A DNA stretch of 64,000 nt, taken from NCBI GenBank assembly GCA_963976815.1, contig CAXBLU010000012.1, forward strand, positions 62,001 to 126,000, read 5' to 3'. The notes under the pieces were generated by a model. The model saw only the letters and a list, made by a program, of their open reading frames with translations, made no database searches and was not told the DNA's origin. Position 1 is the first letter of the stretch. Every line of letters begins with the position of its first letter. Below, piece after piece: positions 44,228 through 52,673 of this stretch. The position numbers and the translations under genes are program-made. The DNA is from JAHRVQ01 sp963976815. GTDB taxonomy: Bacteria > Pseudomonadota > Gammaproteobacteria > Pseudomonadales > Azotimanducaceae.

Positions 44228-44664
44228 TAATGTTTTGGCGCTGACATCTGACCAAAACCACCGGTGATCACCTTTACATCTACGGCTTGATCATTGGAAA
44301 GTTGTAGTCGAAGTGGAAATGTATCGCCTTGCTTGAGTCCCTCCTGCAGCCCCATCAGCATAATATGCTTGCCTCCAGGCGCTAAAAGCACAGTTTCTCC
44401 GGCACTGACAATAAAAGGTGTTATCTCCCGCATACGCATCATCCCTTCCACCTCGATACTTTGATGGATTTCCGCCGCTCGAGCCACGGGGGTTGAAATC
44501 CCAATGATCTCAATGTCAGAACCACCGGTGTTACTGATCTTTGCGTAAATGGCACCCATTGGCATTCCTGGCGGCGTGGCCCTGGCCCACCCTTCTGTGA
44601 CTTCTAAATCAGCAAATAATGGCGCCATCTGGAACAGCAAAATAGAAAAAATTAATACCTTCAT
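44227..44664 (-). CDS. PCu(A)C periplasmic copper chaperone
   Basis: A 145-residue exported protein that delivers Cu(I), typically to cytochrome c oxidase. A signal peptide covers residues 1-18 (...MAPLFA). The copper motif H-x10-M-x21-H-x-M is exact: His67, Met78, His100 and Met102. ATG 44664 was chosen because the signal peptide begins there; the frame stays open upstream to 44805, but that stretch is a 12-bp minisatellite encoding a repetitive Lys/Ser/Val run. It precedes the TPR-sulfotransferase gene with a 1-bp overlap. No Sco or cytochrome oxidase gene is in the window. Confidence 0.92.
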   Translation of the reverse strand: MKVLIFSILLFQMAPLFADLEVTEGWARATPPGMPMGAIYAKISNTGGSDIEIIGISTPVARAAEIHQSIEVEGMMRMREITPFIVSAGETVLLAPGGKHIMLMGLQEGLKQGDTFPLRLQLSNDQAVDVKVITGGFGQMSAPKH

Positions 44665-44673
44665 AACCAATTT

Positions 44674-44733
44674 CTCAACACTCTTCACAACACTCTTCAC
44701 AACACTCTTCGCAACACACGTCACAACACACTT
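44674..44733. repeat. 12-bp tandem repeat (x5) in the PCu(A)C-ArsR intergenic region
   Basis: Five units follow each other: CTCAACACTCTT, CACAACACTCTT (twice), CGCAACACACGT and CACAACACACTT. They end 10 bp upstream of the PCu(A)C start, where they could space or tune its promoter or ribosome-binding region. Confidence 0.85.
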
Positions 44734-44790
44734 CGAGCCAGCCTTCTTAAAGCGCCTCGAATCCTCAAAATTATAACCCAGAAATAATCC

Positions 44791-44818
44791 TTTACATGCA
44801 GCCATTTGGTTGCATAAT
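44791..44818 (+). promoter_or_regulatory. arsR promoter with overlapping palindromic operator
   Basis: TTTACA (44791-44796) and CATAAT (44813-44818) are 16 bp apart. Between and across them lies the near-perfect palindrome ATGCAGCC-ATTT-GGTTGCAT (44796-44815), a plausible ArsR binding site. Transcription would begin close to ATG 44826, giving a nearly leaderless mRNA. Confidence 0.65.
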
Positions 44819-44825
44819 AGGGCCC

Positions 44826-45140
44826 ATGGATAATTTGTTCAAAGCACTGGCAGATCAATCACGACGATACCTACTCGACCAACTTAGGCAGCGGGACGGG
44901 CTGACTCTGGGTGAACTCTGTAAGGAGCTAGAAATGACTCGGCAGGCGGTCAGTAAACACCTCCTGATCCTAGAAGAGGCCAATCTAGTGGTCTGTCTCA
45001 GAGAAGGCCGCCTGAAAAGACACTACTTAAACCCTATTCCGATTCAGCAGATTGCCCATCGCTGGGTGGAGCAGTTTCGTGACACCCAGGTAAATGCCCT
45101 ATTGACCCTTAAACAAAATCTGGAGAATTCCGATGACTAA
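44826..45140 (+). CDS. ArsR-family winged-helix repressor
   Basis: A 104-residue dimeric repressor. The recognition helix region is ELEMTRQAVSKHLLILEEANL, here noted in parts, followed by the wing VVCLREGRLKRHYLN. No metal-binding cysteine pair is present, which fits the ArsR subfamily paired with SRPBCC proteins. ATG 44826 was selected because the promoter and operator lie just upstream; an in-frame ATG at 44796 lies inside the operator. The stop overlaps the SRPBCC gene by 8 bp. Confidence 0.9.
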   Translation: MDNLFKALADQSRRYLLDQLRQRDGLTLGELCKELEMTRQAVSKHLLILEEANLVVCLREGRLKRHYLNPIPIQQIAHRWVEQFRDTQVNALLTLKQNLENSDD

Positions 45141-45567
45141 ACATGTTTCTGTTATTTTTATTCATGCGAGCCTTGAACAAGTCTGGATTGGCATCACCTC
45201 TCCGGAGTTTACGAGACAATATTTCCACAACACTGACATCGAGTCAGACTGGCAAGCCGGTAGCCCCGTCACATTTTACAATCAGGACAAAAGTATTGCG
45301 GTCGCCGGAGAAGTCATTGAAGCAAGACCATCAGAGTTCCTGAGGTATTCATGGCACGTTCGCTACAACCCAGCCGCAACACAAGAAAAACCCAGCCGGG
45401 TCACTTTTGAATTGGAGACCAAAAACGACGCCACAAAACTGACCGTCACCCATGATGAGTTCCCTGACAATAGTGTTGTGTATCCACAGATCACTGAGGG
45501 GTGGATTGCAATTCTCTGTAATCTGAAGACCTTACTGGAGACCAACAAAGTCATGGCGATTTCGTGA
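45133..45567 (+). CDS. SRPBCC/AHSA1-like protein
   Basis: A 144-residue protein of the START-like SRPBCC fold. Landmarks are SLEQVWIGITSPEFTRQYFH at the start, WQAGSPVTFYNQD and RVTFELE in the middle, and the closing helix EGWIAILCNLKTLLET. It overlaps the ArsR gene by 8 bp, a pairing found widely in bacteria where the partner may bind a hydrophobic ligand; the ligand is unknown. Confidence 0.88.
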   Translation: MTKHVSVIFIHASLEQVWIGITSPEFTRQYFHNTDIESDWQAGSPVTFYNQDKSIAVAGEVIEARPSEFLRYSWHVRYNPAATQEKPSRVTFELETKNDATKLTVTHDEFPDNSVVYPQITEGWIAILCNLKTLLETNKVMAIS

Positions 45568-45646
45568 TGCGATTAAATCAACTGACCGGGCTTAATCGAT
45601 CGAGTAATTTGTTAAACTGGGTGACTCGCTTATTGAGTGTATTGTT

Positions 45647-46243
45647 GTGAAAAAACTGGGGATTCTCGCTTCCCATCGAGGCACAAATTTCCAAGCGATT
45701 CTGGATGCTTGCAGTGATGGGCGCCTTAATGCTGAGGTAATTGTCGCCATTAGCAATAACAGCCAGAGCGAAGCTCTCGCCAGAGCAAGACGCTCGTCAA
45801 TAGAAACCCGACACATCTCTTCCGCCACCCATCCTTCGGCTGCGGATCGGGATGAAGCAATCCGGAAGGAGCTTGTGGAGGCAAAGGTAGATCTAGTGGT
45901 GACCGCAGGCTATATGAAAAAACTGGGGCCAAAAACCCTCGGTGAATTTGCTGGCCGGGTGATTAATGTGCACCCATCCCTCCTGCCAAAATATGGCGGC
46001 CAAGGAATGTACGGTAACCGAGTACATACCGCAGTCCTCGCCAATGGTGATACTGAATCTGGTCTGACGGTCCATCTTGTGGACAAGGAATACGACACCG
46101 GGCCCATCTTGAACCAGCGTAGGGTGCCCGTTCTACCCGATGACTCGGTTGATAGTCTCGCCAATCGTATTCTAGCCGAGGAACATGACCTACTCGTGCA
46201 AACCCTGATTGATCTCGTAGCGAGCAAAAACAACACACCTTGA
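45647..46243 (+). CDS. purN: phosphoribosylglycinamide formyltransferase
   Basis: A 198-residue PurN, transferring a formyl group from 10-formyl-THF to GAR in purine synthesis. It shows the opening GILASHRGTNFQAIL, the catalytic region INVHPSLLPKYGGQGMYGN with Asn and His, and DKEYDTGPIL with the catalytic Asp. The start is GTG 45647. The usual purM partner is not adjacent. The 10-formyl-THF it uses could be made by the folate module at 37.3-38.8 kb. Confidence 0.93.
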   Translation: MKKLGILASHRGTNFQAILDACSDGRLNAEVIVAISNNSQSEALARARRSSIETRHISSATHPSAADRDEAIRKELVEAKVDLVVTAGYMKKLGPKTLGEFAGRVINVHPSLLPKYGGQGMYGNRVHTAVLANGDTESGLTVHLVDKEYDTGPILNQRRVPVLPDDSVDSLANRILAEEHDLLVQTLIDLVASKNNTP

Positions 46244-46348
46244 CAAGCAGGCGGCAATGCATAATCCTTCATAGATGCTAGCCCAACTACAGAACATCAT
46301 AATTATTATCCCTCCCCTTCTGGTGGGTTAGTTCTGTGTGAACAACAA

Positions 46349-46375
46349 AAACCCGCCGATTGGCGGGTTTTTTAT
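46349..46375 (+). terminator. rho-independent terminator between purN and ileS
   Basis: A 9-bp stem AAACCCGCC / GGCGGGTTT with loop GATT, then a T-rich run. It ends either purN or a short RNA encoded between purN and ileS. Confidence 0.92.
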
Positions 46376-46426
46376 TTTATCTATCCAATTTTTCCATCCA
46401 CCATTGACTACTGAAACTGATCTCAC

Positions 46427-49400
46427 ATGACCAAGAATACCGATCCAACCAAAGATAACTACTCCTTCGTGGCGGCGGAACACGAGGTGCTGGATCTATG
46501 GAAATCCGCAGACACCTTTCAGGAATCTCTCTCCCAAACCGCTAGCGCTGCGCCCTATATCTTTTATGATGGCCCTCCTTTTGCTACCGGTCTGCCCCAC
46601 CACGGCCATCTGGTCGGCTCGATCCTAAAAGATGTTGTGCCCCGCTACTTCACAATGAAAGGCTTTTACGTCCAACGCAGATTCGGTTGGGATTGCCACG
46701 GTTTACCGATCGAGCATGAAATTGATAAATCCCTTGGCATGTCGTCCCAGGAAGCTGTCGCCAAGATGGGCATCAAAGGTTACAACGACGAATGTCGCGC
46801 TATTGTTCAGCGATACACCTCCGAATGGGAGAAAACCATCTCGCGCATCGGCCGTTGGGTAGATTTCGACAACGACTACAAAACCATGGAACCCTGGTAT
46901 ATGGAGTCGGTCTGGTGGGTGGTTAAACAACTCTGGGAAAAAGACCTGATCTACCGCGGCAATAAAGTCGTGCCATTTTCTACTGCACTCGGCACCATTT
47001 TGTCCAACTTCGAAGCGGGCTCGAACTATCAAGACGTTCAGGATCCAGCGGTCACGGTCATGTTTAAGCTGCAGGATGAAGAGGCTTACGTTGCAGCCTG
47101 GACCACAACGCCCTGGACTCTGCCATCTAACCTTGCCCTTTGTGTCGGCGACGATATTGACTATGTATTAGTCCGAGACAGCGAACTGGGCAAAGACCTT
47201 TATCTGGCAAGCTCAAGACTCGAAGAAGTTACAAAAGGTCGCTCCGTTGAGGTGATCAAAGAGTTAACGGGCAAAGATCTTGTCGGTCGACAATACAAAC
47301 CGCTATTCAATTACTTCGAAGACCTCCGTGATGAGGGCGCTTTTCAGATCGTGTCCGACAACTATGTTTCAACTGACAGCGGTACTGGCATTGTTCATCA
47401 GGCACCGGCCTTTGGTGAAGATGACTTCCGAGTACTCAAAGAGGCAGGCATCAGCGCAATTGTTTGTCCTGTGGATATGGCCGGAAAATTCACACAGGAA
47501 ATCACGGACTTCGCGGGGCTTCATGTAAAGGACGCCGACAAACCCATCATCCGCATGTTAAAGGAACAAGGCAGCTTGTACCGCCAGGATGTCATCCTAC
47601 ACAGCTACCCATTTTGCCCCAGATCCAATACACCCATCATTTATCGGACAATTGATTCCTGGTACGTCAAAGTCGAATCGATGCGGGACAAACTCCAGGC
47701 GGCAAACCAACAAATCAATTGGGTCCCGGACCACATCAAAAATGGTCGCATGGGTAACTGGTTAGAAGGCGCGATCGACTGGGCTATTTCACGCAACCGG
47801 TACTGGGGCACGCCTATCCCCATCTGGATCAATGACGTGACTGGAACACGAAAATGTATTGGGTCCATTGAAGAGTTACATGAACTCACCGGCGTCAAGG
47901 TTGACGACCTGCACCGGGAATACGTCGACGATCTGACCTTTAGTCTTGAGGGTGAAGAAGGTGTGTACCGCCGCATCGAAGAAGTGCTGGACTGCTGGTT
48001 TGAGTCCGGCTCCATGCCCTATGCGCAACTGCATTATCCGTTTGAAAATCAAGATGTCTTCGAGAAGGGCTTTCCGGCGGAATATATCGCTGAAGGTCTG
48101 GACCAGACCCGAGGCTGGTTTTATACGTTGATTGTTCTCGGCACCGCTCTGTTTGACACCCACCCATTTAAAAATGTCATCGTTAACGGCATTGTGATGG
48201 CGGAGGATGGCAAGAAGATGTCGAAGAGTCTGCGCAATTACACACCGCCGGACGATTTGATGGAGGAATACGGCGCTGACGCACTTCGCTTGTATTTGAT
48301 TAACTCGGGCCTTGTTCGTGGTGAAGAACAGCGCTTTGCCAACGAGGGCGTCAAAGATATGGTCCGCAGGGTGTTACTCCCCTGGCTCAACGCCTTTAAG
48401 TTTTTCAACACCTATGCCGAAATTGACCAATGGCGCCCCTCGGCGAAACCGATTCCAAGCGACAACATTATGGACCAGTGGGTGCTCTCAAGACTCCAGT
48501 CCTTGAAGGCCAACATTGCCTCGGAGATGGAATCCTATCGACTCTACAATGTTGTCCCTGAGTTATTTGAATTTATCGAGGAACTCACCAACTGGTATAT
48601 TCGCCTGAATCGGTCTCGATTTTGGACGGAAGGCGAGTCGAAAGACAAGGACGCGGCTTACCAAACTCTGTTCACGACGCTACACGAACTAGCACTGGTC
48701 ATGGCGCCCTTCACGCCGTTCCTGTCGGAAACTATCTACCAATCACTCAGACGATATTTGCCTGACACGGTTTCGACCTCCGTTCATCTCAGCCAATACC
48801 CGGTTGCTGCTGAAGAACTCATTCAACCGATTCTCGAGCAAGCCGTGACCCGAATGCAGCACATCATTCTGCTAGGACGACAAAAACGGAACCAGGAAAA
48901 GGTGAAAACCAAGTTCCCGCTGGCGGAACTGACGGTCATCCACAAAGACAAGGTGTTGCTTGAGGAGATATCACGTCTGGAATCCTATTTGGCGTCGGAA
49001 CTTAACGTCAAGTCGGTTGTTTATAGCGAAGATGAGCCTGCCTATATCAACCTTTACGCTAAACCCAACTCACCGGTCCTGGGCAAAAGACTCGGCAAAC
49101 AATTTAAAACCTTCAAGCAGCAGATCGAAAATTTGACCGCCGCACAGGTCAATGAGTTCCAAGGCTCAGGGTCTCTGGAATTGTCCGGTGAAACTTTCTC
49201 CGCCGAGGACATCCTGGTGTTCAGAGAAGCCCGGGAAGGTACGGACGCCCTGTCCGATAAGTTTGTCTCAATTGAGCTTGTTTGCGAACTGACCGAACCA
49301 CTCATCCAAGAAGGATTGGCCCGGGAAGTTGTAAACCGAATTCAGAAAACCCGAAAGGACTTACAATTTAACGTTTCAGACCGAATCAATGTCATTGTTT

Positions 49401-49555
49401 CCGCTGACCCAAGCCTGACGGAAGCCATCACAGCCCACGAATCCCACGTTAAAGGTGAGACCCTGGCGGATAGTTTGAGCTTTTCAACGGATAAAGCAGA
49501 AGTCGAGTTTGATATTGATGGCGCAAGATTGGGCCTCACAATCACCCGCGCTTAG
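46427..49555 (+). CDS. ileS: isoleucyl-tRNA synthetase, eukaryote-like (IleRS2) type
   Basis: A 1042-residue class I synthetase, about 100 residues longer than E. coli IleRS. The active-site motif reads ATGLPHHGHLVG (HHGH at 58-61 in place of HIGH), followed by RRFGWDCHGLPIEHEIDK. The CP1 editing domain has AYVAAWTTTPWTLPSNLAL. KMSKS is at residues 597-601. The C-terminal part (QNLTAAQVNEFQG-like segment, then the DGARLGLTITRA end) lacks the zinc-binding cysteines of IleRS1. These features match IleRS2, a type associated with mupirocin resistance. It is monocistronic, not next to lspA/ribF as in most relatives. Confidence 0.93.
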   Translation: MTKNTDPTKDNYSFVAAEHEVLDLWKSADTFQESLSQTASAAPYIFYDGPPFATGLPHHGHLVGSILKDVVPRYFTMKGFYVQRRFGWDCHGLPIEHEIDKSLGMSSQEAVAKMGIKGYNDECRAIVQRYTSEWEKTISRIGRWVDFDNDYKTMEPWYMESVWWVVKQLWEKDLIYRGNKVVPFSTALGTILSNFEAGSNYQDVQDPAVTVMFKLQDEEAYVAAWTTTPWTLPSNLALCVGDDIDYVLVRDSELGKDLYLASSRLEEVTKGRSVEVIKELTGKDLVGRQYKPLFNYFEDLRDEGAFQIVSDNYVSTDSGTGIVHQAPAFGEDDFRVLKEAGISAIVCPVDMAGKFTQEITDFAGLHVKDADKPIIRMLKEQGSLYRQDVILHSYPFCPRSNTPIIYRTIDSWYVKVESMRDKLQAANQQINWVPDHIKNGRMGNWLEGAIDWAISRNRYWGTPIPIWINDVTGTRKCIGSIEELHELTGVKVDDLHREYVDDLTFSLEGEEGVYRRIEEVLDCWFESGSMPYAQLHYPFENQDVFEKGFPAEYIAEGLDQTRGWFYTLIVLGTALFDTHPFKNVIVNGIVMAEDGKKMSKSLRNYTPPDDLMEEYGADALRLYLINSGLVRGEEQRFANEGVKDMVRRVLLPWLNAFKFFNTYAEIDQWRPSAKPIPSDNIMDQWVLSRLQSLKANIASEMESYRLYNVVPELFEFIEELTNWYIRLNRSRFWTEGESKDKDAAYQTLFTTLHELALVMAPFTPFLSETIYQSLRRYLPDTVSTSVHLSQYPVAAEELIQPILEQAVTRMQHIILLGRQKRNQEKVKTKFPLAELTVIHKDKVLLEEISRLESYLASELNVKSVVYSEDEPAYINLYAKPNSPVLGKRLGKQFKTFKQQIENLTAAQVNEFQGSGSLELSGETFSAEDILVFREAREGTDALSDKFVSIELVCELTEPLIQEGLAREVVNRIQKTRKDLQFNVSDRINVIVSADPSLTEAITAHESHVKGETLADSLSFSTDKAEVEFDIDGARLGLTITRA

Positions 49556-49582
49556 CTTCCCCACCCTGGTCAAACAGGAAAC

Positions 49583-49621
49583 ACAACCGGAGCTAGCCGA
49601 CAGGCTAGCTCCGAAGGTTGT
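49583..49621 (+). repeat. long hairpin after ileS
   Basis: CGGAGCTAGCC-GACA-GGCTAGCTCCG (11-bp perfect stem) extended by ACAACC / GGTTGT after a small AA bulge. No T-run follows. It may protect or delimit the ileS mRNA 3' end. Confidence 0.75.
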
Positions 49622-49664
49622 CTCACGGTAAAGTAGTTGTTAGATCACAGCCAGCGGACATCCC

Positions 49665-51062
49665 ATGGACGAACTTATTGCCCAACCACTTTCGGCAATC
49701 GCCGCCGCAATCAAAGCCAAACAGATCACGTCAGTTGAACTGGTCAAAACATTTCTGGATCGAATTGAATCGGTAAATTCAGATCTAAATGCAGTCGTCA
49801 CCCTCAACACGGACAACGCATTAAAGTACGCCGCAAAGGCCGACGCTGATCTTGCTAACGGTGAGCAGCATGGTCCCCTCCACGGCATCCCGATGACAAT
49901 CAAGGATAGCCTTGATACGAAAGATGTGGTCACAACCTGGGGAACAACCGGCCGTAAAGATTTTTTGCCTGGCAGAGACGCAACTGCAGTTGCAAGGTTA
50001 CGCGATGCCGGCGCAATCCTACTGGGCAAAACCAATACGCCGGAATTCACCCTCGCCTTTCAGACCGACAACCTGCTGTTCGGCCCCACCAACAACCCCT
50101 TTGATTTGTCTAGAACACCTGGCGGTAGCAGTGGTGGCGCAGCGGCACTTATAGCCGCTGGCGCAACGCTTTTTGACGTCGGCACAGATACCGGAGGTAG
50201 CATTCGATTGCCCTCACATTTTTCAGGTATTACCGGCATTAAACCTACTACCGGAAGAGTGCCCTGTACCGGCAATGCCTTACCTTCCTCGGGATTAATT
50301 GCACGGCTTAGCCAGCCAGGTCCTATGGCAAGGTGTGCCGCCGACCTTGAGTTACTTCTGGGCATTATGTCGGGACCAGACCTTCTGGACCCCAACACCA
50401 TTCCTATGCCCATTGGTTTATCCAAAGATGTGGACCTTTCGACACTGCGATTTGCCTATCACACTGAAAACGGCATAAAAGTCCCTGAACCTGCCATTGT
50501 CAGTACCATCCAATCGACCGCTGAGCTTTTTCGAAGCAATGGTCATCCGATAACCGAAGCTCGCCCGTCGGGAATAGAGATGACCAGTCTAATATTAAGC
50601 CGGTTGTTTGCCGCTGATGGTGGGGAAATGGTTGAAGCATTGCTTGAGGACTGCCGCACAACGGAGCCATCTCCTCAAATTGTCGCTATGCTGGCTCCCG
50701 GTGCCCCGGAACTTAATCAACAGGAATTCGCTAGAATCATTGAGCTATGGGACAACTTCCGCAGTTCAATGTTGAGCTTTTTCAGGGATTTTGATGTCTT
50801 GCTTTGCCCGGTGAACGGTCGCACGGCGATATCCCTTGGCGAAGAAGAAGATATGGCAAATTACACCTATACTGGCGCTTTCAACTTAACGGGCTGGCCA
50901 GCCGCCGTCGTTCGGGCTGGAACGGACGAATCTGGGCTGCCGATTGGCATTCAAATTGTTGCTGCACCTTTTCGAGAAGATCATTGCCTGGCAGTCGCCA
51001 GTTGGCTAGAGGCCCAACTCGGCGAATTTCCCTCACCGGGCATTTTCTGTGGCAAAAACTAA
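49665..51062 (+). CDS. amidase-signature-family hydrolase
   Basis: A 465-residue amidase with the Ser-cisSer-Lys triad: Lys80 (GIPMTIKDSLD), the cis-Ser in TPGGSSGGAAA (155 or 156), and nucleophile Ser179 (DTGGSIRLP). No signal peptide is seen. It is separate from gatCAB genes, so a stand-alone amidase is more likely than GatA. The closing region FNLTGWPAAVVRAGTDESGL is typical of the family. The substrate is unknown. Confidence 0.9.
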   Translation: MDELIAQPLSAIAAAIKAKQITSVELVKTFLDRIESVNSDLNAVVTLNTDNALKYAAKADADLANGEQHGPLHGIPMTIKDSLDTKDVVTTWGTTGRKDFLPGRDATAVARLRDAGAILLGKTNTPEFTLAFQTDNLLFGPTNNPFDLSRTPGGSSGGAAALIAAGATLFDVGTDTGGSIRLPSHFSGITGIKPTTGRVPCTGNALPSSGLIARLSQPGPMARCAADLELLLGIMSGPDLLDPNTIPMPIGLSKDVDLSTLRFAYHTENGIKVPEPAIVSTIQSTAELFRSNGHPITEARPSGIEMTSLILSRLFAADGGEMVEALLEDCRTTEPSPQIVAMLAPGAPELNQQEFARIIELWDNFRSSMLSFFRDFDVLLCPVNGRTAISLGEEEDMANYTYTGAFNLTGWPAAVVRAGTDESGLPIGIQIVAAPFREDHCLAVASWLEAQLGEFPSPGIFCGKN

Positions 51063-51102
51063 ACCATTTTGAGGTTTTGCTCGTCATAAAGATCACAAAT
51101 GT

Positions 51103-51124
51103 CGCGTCTGACCGTCGTCAGGCG
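51103..51124 (+). repeat. hairpin upstream of the TolC-like gene
   Basis: GCGTCTGAC-CGTC-GTCAGGCGC, 9-bp stem with one G-U pair, no T-run. It lies midway between the amidase stop and the TolC-like start. Confidence 0.5.
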
Positions 51125-51221
51125 CAGAATACACCCAAAGTATCGCGTCTAACTGGCATACATTGAGATCAGCCAGTATCCTACGGGCCGATTGACGGGA
51201 AACCGGTTCTAAGGAAATTGT

Positions 51222-52613
51222 ATGAAAATGACTAAAGTCTGGCTCAATAGTAGCCGCGCCTTAACATTAACCGCAACATTAGCCGCAACAGTGGTAGCGC
51301 CGCATGCTCAGGCCACAAACCTGGCAGATATTTATGATTTGGCGATCAATAAGGATCCACAAATTGCGGCGGCGAAAGCCAACTATCTTGCGACTCGAGA
51401 AGCACTTCCCCAGGCACGTGCTGGATTGCTCCCAACCATATCCGTTGGCGCAACGACCGATGACATTAAACGCACAATCGTAAACAGTAATTTTACCGAC
51501 GAATATAACGATCACAGTTGGCAAGCCAGCCTGATTCAACCCATATTCCGACTCGACCGATGGTTCAGTTTTCAGGCCGCAAAAAATATTGAAGCCGGTG
51601 CAATAGCCGAATTTGCGAGCGAACAACAGGAGCTCATTTTTAGAGTTTCAGATTCCTACCTGAATATCCTTGAAGCCAACGCCCAACTGGTCTCCGCCCG
51701 GGCGGAACGAGACGCTGTAAAACGGCAATTGGAGCAGGTTCAACAACGGTTTGATGTCGGGCTTGTGGCGATTACAGATGTACTTGAATCGACGGCCGCC
51801 TATGACAGTTCAACGGTAAGTGTTATCGAGGCTGAGGGCCAACAGGACATCAGCTTTGAAAGACTGCTGCGCCTGACGGACGAACGATATGTTGAAATCG
51901 ACGGTCTAGCCGCAGAATTCCCCGTTGAGTACCCAGAACCCAACGATAGCGAGGCATGGGTCACCAGAGCCCTAGAAGGCAACTATGAACTGATTGCAGC
52001 CAGAGAAAATGTCTCTTCTGCCCAGCGCAACCTTTACGCCTCCCGTAGCCAACACCTGCCTACTGTGGAAGCCCAGGCAAGGCTGGCCGAGAGCACTTCC
52101 GGCGCAGCACAAAACTTTCTCGGAGGTGGTAGTTCTGATACTGAAATTGAGCAACGTTCCTATTCGCTTGTGGTTAGCGTCCCGCTGTTTGCGGGTGGCG
52201 GAACCTATTCTGCCTCCAAACAATCCGGCTACCGACTAGAACAAGCGCAACGCAATTTTGATCTAATCCAACGACAGACGGTCGAAAACACACGAAACCT
52301 GTTTAGCGCTATCAATACAGATGTTGCAAGGGTCAGAGCCAGATTACGCGGCATTGAATCAAGTCAAAGTGCGTTGGATGCGACCCAAACTGGCTACGAA
52401 GTAGGCACTCGAAATATCGTTGACGTACTTTTGGCTCAACAACGCCTGTACCTGGCTCAATTTCAGTACGCTAGCGCCCGGTATCAGTACATTCGCGACA
52501 CTTTGCGGCTTAAGCAAACGGTTGGTTCTTTGAGCCCAGATGATATCTACTCCCTGAACAAATTCATTACAGCCGACAAATCAGTTGCTAGAATTACCCC
52601 TACGACCCGTTAG
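51222..52613 (+). CDS. TolC-family outer-membrane efflux channel
   Basis: A 463-residue outer-membrane channel protein with a signal peptide ending near VVAPHAQA (residue ~30). Internal homology typical of TolC is seen, with IYDLAINKDPQIAAAKANY at the start, EQVQQRFDVGLVAITDVLES in the first half and ATQTGYEVGTRNIVDVLLAQQ in the second. AAGGAAAT precedes ATG 51222. It could serve the RND pump at 30-33 kb, or type I secretion, but no other component is adjacent. Confidence 0.92.
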   Translation: MKMTKVWLNSSRALTLTATLAATVVAPHAQATNLADIYDLAINKDPQIAAAKANYLATREALPQARAGLLPTISVGATTDDIKRTIVNSNFTDEYNDHSWQASLIQPIFRLDRWFSFQAAKNIEAGAIAEFASEQQELIFRVSDSYLNILEANAQLVSARAERDAVKRQLEQVQQRFDVGLVAITDVLESTAAYDSSTVSVIEAEGQQDISFERLLRLTDERYVEIDGLAAEFPVEYPEPNDSEAWVTRALEGNYELIAARENVSSAQRNLYASRSQHLPTVEAQARLAESTSGAAQNFLGGGSSDTEIEQRSYSLVVSVPLFAGGGTYSASKQSGYRLEQAQRNFDLIQRQTVENTRNLFSAINTDVARVRARLRGIESSQSALDATQTGYEVGTRNIVDVLLAQQRLYLAQFQYASARYQYIRDTLRLKQTVGSLSPDDIYSLNKFITADKSVARITPTTR

Positions 52614-52626
52614 GGAACCCAACACA

Positions 52627-52655
52627 GGGGGTGCGCTCTAAAGGAGTGAACCCCC
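52627..52655 (+). repeat. hairpin between the TolC-like and HtrA genes
   Basis: GGGGGT-G-CGCTC / GAGTG-A-ACCCCC stem with loop TAAAG, one G-A mismatch and one G-U pair, and no T-run. It fills most of the 60-bp gap and could tune expression of the downstream gene. Confidence 0.6.
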
Positions 52656-52673
52656 GACTTCGGACTAGCACCG

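Noticed and set aside
44674..44733. Possible CRISPR-like array
   Set aside because: The units are 12 bp, directly adjacent and without spacers, so this is a minisatellite.
44665..44805. Upstream extension of the PCu(A)C gene
   Set aside because: The stretch is the 12-bp repeat and gives a Lys/Ser/Val run before an otherwise perfect signal peptide.
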